64,000 bases of DNA from Trichormus variabilis 0441 (GTDB lineage Bacteria > Cyanobacteriota > Cyanobacteriia > Cyanobacteriales > Nostocaceae), in assembly GCF_009856605.1 (NCBI RefSeq), contig NZ_CP047243.1, positions 1 to 64,000 on the forward strand, given 5' to 3'. The notes below the pieces were generated by a model. It worked only from the letters and a program-made list of their open reading frames with translations. It ran no database searches and was not told the origin of the DNA. Shown here in pieces: positions 15,915 to 24,984 of the stretch. Position 1 is the stretch's first letter. Each line of letters starts with the position of its first letter. The translations under genes were made by a program, and so were the position numbers.

Positions 15915-16418
15915 ATGAAAGAATTTGAACTGAAAGGCATTAATCATCTAGCATTAGTTTGTAGAGACTTTCAAGAAACTATAGATTTTTATACTATTAC
16001 TCTTGGACTCAAGTTAATCAAAAATATTGATTTACCATCTGGTGGTAAACACTTTTTTATTGATATTGGAAATAATAATACTTTAGCTTTTTTTTGGTCA
16101 ACTAAAGCTCCTGAATCTGTACCTGGTATCTCATCCGTTCGTCCAGAGGCTTTTTTGACAGGCGATATCATAACTGCTCATGGTTCTATGAATCATGTAG
16201 CCTTTCATGTGCCATTAGAAAAATTAGAAGAGTACAAAGAAAAGCTTGTATCAAAAGGAGTACAAACAACGCCAGTATTGCATCATACAGATGTACCCAT
16301 GTCTTCTTTCTACTTTTTTGATCCAAACGGGATACTACTAGAATTTGCAGCAAATTTACAGTCTCTCGACACATTACCTGCTGAGTTGAAAGAAAAGGAA
16401 GCCATATTTCTTAAATGA
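15915..16418 (+). CDS. VOC (glyoxalase/dioxygenase-fold) protein
   Basis: A 167-residue protein with two beta-alpha-beta-beta-beta modules of the vicinal oxygen chelate fold. Module one: LKGINHLALVCRDFQETIDF, with the metal-type H, then GLKLIKNIDLPSGGKHFF. Module two: GSMNHVAFHVPLEKLEEYKE and SSFYFFDPNGILLEFAANLQ, with the terminal E ligand. H..H..E residues are in place for a metal site. Members include glyoxalases, ring-cleaving dioxygenases and antibiotic-binding proteins; the substrate here cannot be chosen. It is followed by the secreted exoprotein gene 80 bases later. Confidence 0.8.
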   Translation: MKEFELKGINHLALVCRDFQETIDFYTITLGLKLIKNIDLPSGGKHFFIDIGNNNTLAFFWSTKAPESVPGISSVRPEAFLTGDIITAHGSMNHVAFHVPLEKLEEYKEKLVSKGVQTTPVLHHTDVPMSSFYFFDPNGILLEFAANLQSLDTLPAELKEKEAIFLK

Positions 16419-16498
16419 ATAGCAAATGATAAATATAGGAGCAGAGTATAGATATTTTACTATACTCTACTTTTCTAGTAGCTTATTAATTTTTTAAT

Positions 16499-19036
16499 AT
16501 GAATAGCAAATTTACTATTTTATTTACAGAAATATCTTTTTTAATTACAATTTTCACAACTTTCATTCCATTGTGTCAAGCTCAAATAAATGCTGATAAT
16601 AGCTCACAAAATAATAGTGCCGTAAATGTCCAAGGTAATACAATATTTATTGAGGGCGGCACTCAATTAGGAGGGAATTTATTTCATAGCTTTAAAGATT
16701 TTTCAATTAATTATGGAGACACTGCATATTTTAATAACGCTTCTATTATACAAAATATTATTAGCAGAGTAACTGGCAATTCTATTTCTAATATTAATGG
16801 AACAATCCGAAACAATGGTCAAGCTAATTTATTTATTCTCAACCCCAACGGATTTTTTTTTGGTAATAGTGCTAGATTAAATATTGGTGGTTCTTTTTTG
16901 GCTACTACAGCAAATAATATTAAGTTTTCTAACAATATAGATTTTAGTGCTAATCGCAATCAGCTTGACCCTTTGTTAAAAGTTAGCGTTCCTGTAGGGT
17001 TAGTTTTTATAGGTAATTCTGGAGAGATTAGACTTCAAGGTAGCGGTCATAATATAAATAGAATTGCTAATAGGAATTTTGATTTTATTACTCCTATAGA
17101 CGCTAGTAGATTTTCTGGATTACAAGTACAACCAGGAAACAATATTTCCTTAATAGGCGGAAATGTTTCACTTGAAGGGGGGATACTAAGCACCAGAAAT
17201 GGAAAACTCCAGATTGGCAGTGTACTAGATGGATACGTTGGATTAGAGCAGCAGGACAATGATATAGATTTTGATTTCAATAATGTTAATACATTTAGGA
17301 ATATAATTCTAACAAAAAATTCATTATTATTCATTAATAGTAATGCAGGCACAGGTAATACTATTGATATTCAAGGTAAAAATATTAACATTTTAGATGG
17401 TTCATTAGTATTTACACAAAATCATGGCTTTAAAACTGGTGCTGTTAAAATTGATGCTCAATCTCTAAATATTCAAGGATCATCTAATCTAGCTTTAAGT
17501 GCAATATATACAAGCAATTTTGGCTCTACTCCTGGCGAGTCTATTCAACTTGACGTAAAAGATGTAACAATTCAAGGTGGACAAATAGCAACTACTACTT
17601 TTACTAATGCCCCTAGTGGATTAATCACTATTAATTCAAATTCTTTAAAAATTTCCGGTGACACCCCTTCTTATGCTAATCCTGATGGCTTAGGTGGAAT
17701 CAATACTTTCAGTTATAGTTCTGGAAAGGGTGGAGATATTGCAGGTAAAATTAATAATATAATCATAGGGCTAGATGGAGTTTTAAATACTGTTGCATCT
17801 GGTTCAGGTGCAGGAGGAAATTTATTTTTAGAATTGGAAAATCTTGTCATTAAAGATGGTGGAGCTTCATTAGGGTCTAGCACTATTCGTAGTGGGCAAG
17901 GCGGAAATGTTTTTATCAAGAGTCAAAACATAGATATATCAGGACAATCAGCATTATTACGTCCTAGTAATATTACGTCATCCACTTTTGGTTATGGCAA
18001 TGGTGGTAACATAGACATAAACACTTTAAATTTAATTATTAGCAACGGAGGAGGTATAAGTAGTAGCACACTATCTGCGGGAAAGGCTGGTAATATTTCC
18101 ATTAACTCAAGTAATTCAATAAATGTAGTAGGTACGAATCTTAATTCAAACTCACCAAGTTTTATTAATTCATCAAATTTTCTTTTAATCGATCCGAATT
18201 TGCAAAAATTATTGTATCGACAACCTCCTTTACTTATTGGTCAGGCAGGCAATATATTTTTAAATACAAATACTATAAATATAAGTAATGGTGGGCTGAT
18301 TAATGCGAGAAATGAAGGTGTCAATGATGCAGGAAATATTAGGATTAGTGCGAACACAATAAACATTAACTCTCAAGGAGAAGTTAACGCCACCACTACG
18401 ATTGGAGAAGGTGGCAATATTATTCTCAATTCTAGAAATTTATTTTTAAATAATAGCAGGATTACAACAACGGCTGGAGGCATGGGCAACGGCGGTAACA
18501 TTAGAATTAACACAGGCATTTTGGTAGGTTCAAACAATAACCAAATCGTAGCTAATGCCTTCGAGGGTAGAGGTGGCAATATTCAAATTAATGGTCAAGG
18601 CGTTTTTCTTTCACCTAATACTCAAGTAAACTCCAAATCACAAAGAGGTATTGACGGAACAGTTGACATCAATGCAAATGTCTTTTTAGCCCAAACTCCA
18701 GTTAAATCACAGGGATTTCAAGAGTCACCGCAGATTGTTTCCACCTGCCAAGGAAGGTCAAATACAAAAGGAAATAATGAATTTATCATGACTGGTACAG
18801 GAGGATTACCAGCAAGTTCAGAACAATTACCCGATGTTGAATCTACTTGGCAAGCAAACTCGACTGAGAACATCTCTTACATCGAACCAACAGTAGATAA
18901 TGAAATCATAGAAGTGCAAGGATGGGTAAGAAATTCAGATGGCTCAATCACATTAACTGCCCAAGCAAATCGGGTAAGTGCCAATGCAAATCAATCTGCA
19001 AGTTCTTGTAATTATCAACCAAAACCCAAGGTCTGA
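16499..19036 (+). CDS. Filamentous haemagglutinin-type (TpsA-like) exoprotein
   Basis: An 845-residue protein with a signal peptide (ITIFTTFIPLCQA), then a haemagglutination-activity/TPS domain at residues 30-150: NVQGNTIFIEGGTQLGGNLF, HSFKDFSINYGDTAYF and the hallmark NLFILNPNGFFFG. The body is a Gly/Asn-rich right-handed beta-helix with repeated GGNI-x-I units. The C-terminus QGWVRNSDGSITLTAQA is typical of cyanobacterial members. It should be secreted through a TpsB/Omp85-like pore; none is encoded nearby. It overlaps the next gene by one base (TGATG), so the CHAT protein is made from the same mRNA. Confidence 0.85.
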   Translation: MNSKFTILFTEISFLITIFTTFIPLCQAQINADNSSQNNSAVNVQGNTIFIEGGTQLGGNLFHSFKDFSINYGDTAYFNNASIIQNIISRVTGNSISNINGTIRNNGQANLFILNPNGFFFGNSARLNIGGSFLATTANNIKFSNNIDFSANRNQLDPLLKVSVPVGLVFIGNSGEIRLQGSGHNINRIANRNFDFITPIDASRFSGLQVQPGNNISLIGGNVSLEGGILSTRNGKLQIGSVLDGYVGLEQQDNDIDFDFNNVNTFRNIILTKNSLLFINSNAGTGNTIDIQGKNINILDGSLVFTQNHGFKTGAVKIDAQSLNIQGSSNLALSAIYTSNFGSTPGESIQLDVKDVTIQGGQIATTTFTNAPSGLITINSNSLKISGDTPSYANPDGLGGINTFSYSSGKGGDIAGKINNIIIGLDGVLNTVASGSGAGGNLFLELENLVIKDGGASLGSSTIRSGQGGNVFIKSQNIDISGQSALLRPSNITSSTFGYGNGGNIDINTLNLIISNGGGISSSTLSAGKAGNISINSSNSINVVGTNLNSNSPSFINSSNFLLIDPNLQKLLYRQPPLLIGQAGNIFLNTNTINISNGGLINARNEGVNDAGNIRISANTININSQGEVNATTTIGEGGNIILNSRNLFLNNSRITTTAGGMGNGGNIRINTGILVGSNNNQIVANAFEGRGGNIQINGQGVFLSPNTQVNSKSQRGIDGTVDINANVFLAQTPVKSQGFQESPQIVSTCQGRSNTKGNNEFIMTGTGGLPASSEQLPDVESTWQANSTENISYIEPTVDNEIIEVQGWVRNSDGSITLTAQANRVSANANQSASSCNYQPKPKV

Positions 19037-21504
19037 TGAAAAATCAACAATTGCTCAAGTACCTGCTCATAGTGGCAGTAAGTTGTTTGTTAGCTATCAG
19101 TGAGCCAACATCATTGATGGCTCAAGCGAATGCTGAAAAATTACAGCAAGCGCAATCACTGATCCAACAAGGACAAAAACAGTTAAATCAAGGACAGGCA
19201 TCACAAGCATTACAGTCTTGGCAGCAAGCAACGCAAATTTATCGACGGCTTCAAGATGAACAGGGAATAAAAGGCAGTCTGATCAATCAAAGTATCGCAT
19301 TGCAAACATTAGGTTTAACCCCTCGTGCTTGCAATGTACTGATAGAGGCATTGAAACTAAATTCTGCCTCTGGAATTTGTACCTCTCCGACACCACCGAA
19401 TGAAACTACAAAACTATTAGAGCTATTTGACAAAAAAACAGTCTCATCACTTGATTTGTTGGCATTACAAAATTTAGGTAATGCACTGCGTAAATTAGGA
19501 AAACTTACTGAATCAGAAGCAGTATTCAGCAAAACTCTTATGCTCTCTGAAGAACAGCCTAGTTTCAATACTAGTTCAGTATTATTAAGCTTAGGCAATA
19601 CTAAATTTTATGCTTATAAATTCTTCAAAGATAAATATCTGCAAGTAGAAGAACCCGCATTCCGCCAAAAGATATCCAACTTAAGCCAACAAAAAGCATT
19701 AGAAGCGATTGAGATATATCAACAAATTCTTAGCCAGAAGAATATAACTTCTTCTATCAAGTTACAGTCACTCGTACAAAAGTTAAGCTTGTTATTAGAT
19801 TATAAGCAGTGGCTAAATAATACTAAATCTCAAAACCCTTCCCTAAAAAATGAGCAGCAAGTTCAAGAGACAGTCAATGTTTTATTAAATAATTCTTATC
19901 TGTTTGAAGAAGTCCCAATAAATGAATCGATTTATTCTCAATTAAATTTTGCTAAAAGTTTGAATCAAATTCCTGATAAAACACTAAATTCATTAGCTAT
20001 AAAATATACATTAGCAAGTTTACAAAAAGCCAATAGTATAAATAATAAAAGATTAATCTCGTATAGTAGTGGTATTTTAGGAGAGCTACAGCCAGAAAAA
20101 GCTCATACTTATTTAAGTGAAGCGCTAAGTATAGCTCAATCGATCCAAGCCTGGGACATTGCCTATAGATGGCAACAACAATTAGGTAAATTGTATAAAC
20201 AACAAAGAAAGAATCAAAAAGCTATTACATTTTATGAAGCAGCTATTGAAAATTTAACTAAAGTTAGAGATAACCTTTCCACAAATAATTTAGATTTACA
20301 ATTTTCATTTTATGAAAAAGTCGAACCTATCTATCGAGATTATATACGCTTACTAATTAGCAGTTCTCATCTTCAACTAGATAAAGCAATTCAAGTTTAC
20401 GAACAACTGCAATTGGCAGAGTTAGAAAATTACTTAAAATGTGGCAAGCTGGAATTTATACCTATAAATAGTATTGCTAATCTAAAAAATAAGCCGACAG
20501 TAATTAATATTATAGACTTGGGTGACAGTATAGAAGTAATTGTTCGCTCACCAAATCAATCATTACATCACCACTCAGTCAATGCCAAAAACATCAGAAC
20601 TAATCTTGAAGATTTTTTAAATACTTTACAAGATGAAGAATTTGCTGATATCGAGAAATCTGTAATTATTACTCATTCGCAGATATTGTATCAAGAACTA
20701 ATTGCACCCATTAAAAAATATTTACCATCATCTGGAACACTGCTTTTTACTCTTGATAATTCTTTCCAAAGTATTCCGATGAGTCTACTTCACGATGGGA
20801 GAGATTACTTGTTTAAAAATTATAGTATTACAACCACATTAGGTTCTCGAATCCGACCACCCAAAGCTTTGCTCAAAGAACAGCTAAATGCTCTCATTGC
20901 TGGGCTTTCTCAATCTAGTCCTAGTTTTCATTCAAAAAACGCCCCTCCAGGATTAAAACCTTTACCAGAAGTAGAAAAAGAAGTAGTTGATGTTAAACAA
21001 CAGACTAGAGGATCAATTAAGTTACTAAATGAACAATTTACTAGTGACAATTTTCAACAAGAATTGAAAACGGCTAAATTTCCTATTGTTCATGTTACTA
21101 CTCACGGCCAGTTTAGTTCTGACCCTGAACAAACAGTACTTTTAGCTTGGGACAAACCCATTAACATTCAAGAATTTGATGGCTGGTTAAAAGTTCAAAA
21201 TAACCAAGACCCTATTGAGTTATTAGTTCTCAGCGCTTGCCAAACTGCTAAAGGTAACAAACGCTCTACTTTAGGTATCGCTGGGGTAGCAGCACAGGCT
21301 GGCGCAAGAACTACACTCGCTTCCTTGTGGTTAGTAGATGCCGAATCTACAGCTATGCTTGTTGAACAATTCTATAAAGGTTTAAATAACAACCTCTCTA
21401 AAGCTGAAGCACTGCGACAAGCTCAAATAAGCTTACTTTCTCATCCTCAATATCAACACCCTTACTACTGGGCAGGATTTGTTCTGGTTGGTAGTTGGCT
21501 TTGA
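19036..21504 (+). CDS. Exported TPR-CHAT caspase-like protease
   Basis: An 822-residue protein with a signal peptide (LLIVAVSCLLAISEPTSLMA), tetratricopeptide-like helices over residues 30-470 and a CHAT domain at residues 520-822. The catalytic dyad is visible: H in HVTTHGQFSS (about residue 688) and C in LLVLSACQTAKGN (about residue 733). The closing motif HPYYWAGFVLVGSW is typical of CHAT. CHAT proteases cleave specific partners after activation. Translational coupling to the TpsA-like gene suggests the exoprotein or its assembly is the partner (inference). Its 3' end overlaps the convergent gene by 40 bases. Confidence 0.85.
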   Translation: MKNQQLLKYLLIVAVSCLLAISEPTSLMAQANAEKLQQAQSLIQQGQKQLNQGQASQALQSWQQATQIYRRLQDEQGIKGSLINQSIALQTLGLTPRACNVLIEALKLNSASGICTSPTPPNETTKLLELFDKKTVSSLDLLALQNLGNALRKLGKLTESEAVFSKTLMLSEEQPSFNTSSVLLSLGNTKFYAYKFFKDKYLQVEEPAFRQKISNLSQQKALEAIEIYQQILSQKNITSSIKLQSLVQKLSLLLDYKQWLNNTKSQNPSLKNEQQVQETVNVLLNNSYLFEEVPINESIYSQLNFAKSLNQIPDKTLNSLAIKYTLASLQKANSINNKRLISYSSGILGELQPEKAHTYLSEALSIAQSIQAWDIAYRWQQQLGKLYKQQRKNQKAITFYEAAIENLTKVRDNLSTNNLDLQFSFYEKVEPIYRDYIRLLISSSHLQLDKAIQVYEQLQLAELENYLKCGKLEFIPINSIANLKNKPTVINIIDLGDSIEVIVRSPNQSLHHHSVNAKNIRTNLEDFLNTLQDEEFADIEKSVIITHSQILYQELIAPIKKYLPSSGTLLFTLDNSFQSIPMSLLHDGRDYLFKNYSITTTLGSRIRPPKALLKEQLNALIAGLSQSSPSFHSKNAPPGLKPLPEVEKEVVDVKQQTRGSIKLLNEQFTSDNFQQELKTAKFPIVHVTTHGQFSSDPEQTVLLAWDKPINIQEFDGWLKVQNNQDPIELLVLSACQTAKGNKRSTLGIAGVAAQAGARTTLASLWLVDAESTAMLVEQFYKGLNNNLSKAEALRQAQISLLSHPQYQHPYYWAGFVLVGSWL

Positions 21505-22442
21505 ACTAAAGCTGATAAACGCTCTTGTACCAACTTCACTTCACCAGGGTTTTTTTGAAATCTAGCTAGTTGGAGTGCTTTTATATATGCAGTTTTTGCT
21601 TCTTGAGGCATCCATGCCTCTACATAGCGATCGCCTAAGATGCGGTAAAGGCTAGGATTAAAACTGCCTGCAACAACTCGTGTCTCTAATGTCTTGATGG
21701 TCTCGTTGAGCAGTCTCTGGGACATATAGATTGCATCTAAGTCAATGTAGGCTGTTTCATCAGCAGATAATCCCAAACTTTGAATGGTTTCAGCAGCTTG
21801 ATTAATTTGTTGAGATGATTGCTCAGACAACAGATGCACTACCAAAGTAGCATCAATTATGGGGGTGTCACCTTTATTTGCAATCACTATAATTTTATTT
21901 GCACTGCCATAGGACAATTCTTGTTGGTCTTGAGGGTAAGATAGTGTTGTGCCAACTACTTGCTTTTGCCACTTCACTCCTCCACCAGAAACTTCTACAA
22001 TGTAACTGGTTGCTCCTGGTACAGCAGTCCAGGATATCAAAGGACGACGGTTGATTAACATTTTACCGTAAGGCTGAATAATATTAGGTGCATTTTCTCT
22101 TCGATTTGGCCCTTTACGATTTGGACAAACATCTGTAGTTAGTAAAGTACATTTCCGGCTTGCCTGAGTTCCTTTGCATATTGAATCTATTATGTAAACT
22201 CCTGGTTGCAGCTTCAGCATTTTTGGGTCGGAGTAACATATAAATAAAGATTCATTTTCTAAAGTGATTTTTTCATTTTGACAAATTAATCTTCCTTTAC
22301 CTGCTTCAACAATTCGCCCGATTGGTTTAGTACAATGATTACTATCCTGTTTTAAAATAGTTTGTCCCCAACTTTCGTGATTGCTGAAGAATAAAGTTAG
22401 CAATGTAATTAATGAGAATAAATTAAAATTCTTTATTTTCAT
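21465..22442 (-). CDS. Secreted protein with C-terminal TPR-like helices
   Basis: A 325-residue protein with a signal peptide (LFSLITLLTLFFSNHESWG). An N-terminal cysteine-containing domain (residues 30-115, four or more cysteines) is followed by a fibronectin-like segment (RPLISWTAVPGATSYIVEVS) and a helical C-terminus with ALQLARFQKNPGEVKLVQER. Similar proteins often sit beside CHAT and kinase genes in Nostoc. Its last 40 bases overlap the CHAT gene in the opposite direction. Function is unknown; a periplasmic adaptor for the CHAT/TpsA pair is a guess from position. Confidence 0.6.
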   Translation of the reverse strand: MKIKNFNLFSLITLLTLFFSNHESWGQTILKQDSNHCTKPIGRIVEAGKGRLICQNEKITLENESLFICYSDPKMLKLQPGVYIIDSICKGTQASRKCTLLTTDVCPNRKGPNRRENAPNIIQPYGKMLINRRPLISWTAVPGATSYIVEVSGGGVKWQKQVVGTTLSYPQDQQELSYGSANKIIVIANKGDTPIIDATLVVHLLSEQSSQQINQAAETIQSLGLSADETAYIDLDAIYMSQRLLNETIKTLETRVVAGSFNPSLYRILGDRYVEAWMPQEAKTAYIKALQLARFQKNPGEVKLVQERLSALVQSQLPTRTNPAQ

Positions 22443-22494
22443 AATTTTATAACAAAACGTTTAAAAAAAATTTAGATGGTTTTATCAAAAAAAA

Positions 22495-24357
22495 TTATTT
22501 TTTAGTCTCATAATTTCTTGGAAGTTGGATTCTTTGCAATATTTCTACTCGCCACTGTACTACTTCAGGCAAATTTGTACTTATTAGCAAACATGGTTCC
22601 CACCAAACTCTAGCACTTTCAAACTTTCCTAGAGCCTCTTGTGTTTTGGCTAACAGGCAGTATGTATCTACTCTTTGTAAATCTAAACTTTGGGCTTTTT
22701 CTAAATTTTTTTCAGCTTCTGCATACTTCTTTTCTTCATACTTCGCCCAACCTATAGTTTTATATAGTGCTGCTTTTAATTCAGGTTCTTCAGCTTTTTG
22801 TAATCCCTTATTGGCTATATTAATAGCAGCTTCATATTGTCCCTGTATAACCTTTATTCGTGCTAAATTACTTACAGCATCTAATGCTAGATCACTACTT
22901 TTTATAGCTAGATTATATTGTTGTTCTGCTAAATCATATTTGCCCAATTCGTCATAGAAACTACCTAATCCATAATGAGATTCCCATTTATTCGGTTTGA
23001 GTTTAAAAACCTCTTTATAACTGTTATTTACACATTCAATGTCTTGTAGTTGCTGACATATTAACGCTAAATTATTATACGCGCTACCATTCTGAGGATT
23101 GTATTTAATAGATAACTCATAATATTGTCTAGCTCTTTGGGGAGAAATATCACGTCTAATCCCTTGCTCCAGATAAAAATTTGATACTTGTTTTGCTATA
23201 TCAGGTTTTATTTTAACTGCTTGCTGAAATTTGTTTTGAGCCTCATCAAGCTGATTCTGTTCTAAAGCTTTCTTTCCTTGGTTTAAAAAACTTTCTGCTA
23301 TTACAGGTTGTAAAAATATGTATGAGGCTAAACTAACTAATAAAAATATACTAACTATACTAATTTTAAATATATGTGAACTAATTATTCGATGAACTTG
23401 AGAATGCCAAGGCAGATTTTCTAATCTTTCTAAAATAATTTTAGTGCTTTGTGGACGTTTTCCCGGTAGAGGTGACATTAACTCATCCAAAAAATCAGCA
23501 AAAGGCTTATCAATTTGAGGCGCTTTATTTCTCCAGATTAGTTTGCCCGTTTTTTTATCAGTTGGTAATTGCAACAAGGACACCCCAGTAACCAAACGGA
23601 CAATAGTTCGACCTAGTGCATAAAAATCCGACTGAGGCACTGCTCTACCGTTAATTTGTTCTAATGGACTGTATAAAGGCGAAATTACAGTTGTAACTTC
23701 GTAGTTCCCTATAGTTGTATCTGTTCCTCCACTGGCACTAATTTTCGCTAAGTAAGTATCTGTAATTCGCCGAGCCGTCCCAAAATCAACTAATGCTAAT
23801 TGTCCATTTGGTTGCAGAATGATGTTAGCTGGTTTTATATCTCTATGAAAAAACTCATTATGATGTATTACATCAAGAATTTCTACTAATTGTTTAGTCC
23901 ATTCCCAAGCAAGATTTTGTGTAATCTTATCGTGGCTCTTTATCCAATCATCTAAATTCTTGCCTTCAATTTTATCCATCAACAAACAACGTAACTCTAG
24001 TGGACTATTATGCGGCGTGAATGTAAAAAAATCATTTATGTTACATTTAGGTATGTTTGGATACTTAATTAACTGTAAAGTTAGAAATTCTTGCTCAATC
24101 AATTCTCTATATTTAGAAGAGTTCCATTTTAAAACTTTCATCACTCGCCGTTGATGAACAGGATACTCTTGAGTCCGCCTATCCTCCACTTCAAACACCT
24201 CAAAGTAGTTCTGGGGATCGAAGCTTAATTCTCTTAATGGTTTTAGTAGACGGATGCGATTATTAATTATAAGTGGAGTCCCACAGGCAAGACAGACTTC
24301 TGCATTGTCCGGATTTTTTCGTTGTTCACATAGGGGGTTTATGCAATAAACTGACAT
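22495..24357 (-). CDS. Zinc-ribbon Ser/Thr protein kinase with TPR sensor
   Basis: A 620-residue protein. An N-terminal four-cysteine ribbon (C5, C10, C22, C25) precedes a Hanks-type kinase: catalytic HRDIKPAN at residues 171-178, DFG at 191-193 and an APE-like SPLEQ region. A transmembrane helix (SIVSIFLLVSLASYIFLQPV, about 335-354) leads to six or so TPRs (residues 360-600), presumably on the far side of the membrane. This is the usual cyanobacterial ribbon-kinase-TM-TPR architecture. It is 52 bases downstream of nothing on its strand but precedes the secreted TPR gene (gap 52 bases), suggesting one operon. Confidence 0.88.
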   Translation of the reverse strand: MSVYCINPLCEQRKNPDNAEVCLACGTPLIINNRIRLLKPLRELSFDPQNYFEVFEVEDRRTQEYPVHQRRVMKVLKWNSSKYRELIEQEFLTLQLIKYPNIPKCNINDFFTFTPHNSPLELRCLLMDKIEGKNLDDWIKSHDKITQNLAWEWTKQLVEILDVIHHNEFFHRDIKPANIILQPNGQLALVDFGTARRITDTYLAKISASGGTDTTIGNYEVTTVISPLYSPLEQINGRAVPQSDFYALGRTIVRLVTGVSLLQLPTDKKTGKLIWRNKAPQIDKPFADFLDELMSPLPGKRPQSTKIILERLENLPWHSQVHRIISSHIFKISIVSIFLLVSLASYIFLQPVIAESFLNQGKKALEQNQLDEAQNKFQQAVKIKPDIAKQVSNFYLEQGIRRDISPQRARQYYELSIKYNPQNGSAYNNLALICQQLQDIECVNNSYKEVFKLKPNKWESHYGLGSFYDELGKYDLAEQQYNLAIKSSDLALDAVSNLARIKVIQGQYEAAINIANKGLQKAEEPELKAALYKTIGWAKYEEKKYAEAEKNLEKAQSLDLQRVDTYCLLAKTQEALGKFESARVWWEPCLLISTNLPEVVQWRVEILQRIQLPRNYETKK

Positions 24358-24544
24358 TTTGTCCAGTCTTTAATAACTTTTCCGATTAAATATAAAGTTT
24401 TGTATCTCATCCTCAATATAATTCTAGATACAGATTTAGCATTTTACTTTATGTGCAAAGCTCTTGAGTATAGATAGTTTCTGTATCTCTCTCAATCTAC
24501 GCTATTTTTTACATTGTTAAGGTTAAATTTTCGTATATTACTCT

Positions 24545-24891
24545 TAAAGTATGGAGTAAAATAGCAATTTTTATGACTCATAATCTAGATATAGCAAGAC
24601 TTTAAGCTTTTTAGTACCCACCATACTTTTCCTAAAGTATGGTCTTGCTAAATTTCTTTGATTTTAATATCTAATACAAGTCAAGGTTTTTATAAACAAA
24701 AACTAATCATTTATTTATTTGTCGGTATAGAATAAATTTTCAGCATTATTGTCGGTAGTCTATGTAAAACCAATATTTTTCTTTTTTACTTCCTCTACAT
24801 TACTTATTATTCTTTTTTCAGAGTAATATTTGATGGTTGAGATAGTAGGAAATTTCTCTTCATAAAATCAGCCAAATATCACCATACTTTT
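24545..24891. repeat. Four CCATACTTT motifs and a hairpin in the kinase/NB-ARC divergent gap
   Basis: In the 627-base gap 24358-24984, CCATACTTT occurs at 24621-24630 and 24882-24891 (+) and its complement AAAGTATGG at 24545-24554 and 24633-24642. The central pair forms a hairpin (24620-24643) enclosed by a second stem, AGCAAGAC (24593-24600) with GTCTTGCT (24642-24649). This is repeated symmetry between two divergent genes, so an operator or small structured RNA is possible. The rest of the gap is AT-rich. Confidence 0.45.
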
Positions 24892-24984
24892 CAACTTCAC
24901 GGGAACATATTCCGAAAAATCTAGTATGATTATTGTCAAGTTGAGCTACGCCTAACACCAGTACTTGTATGTCAAAGGCACTCT

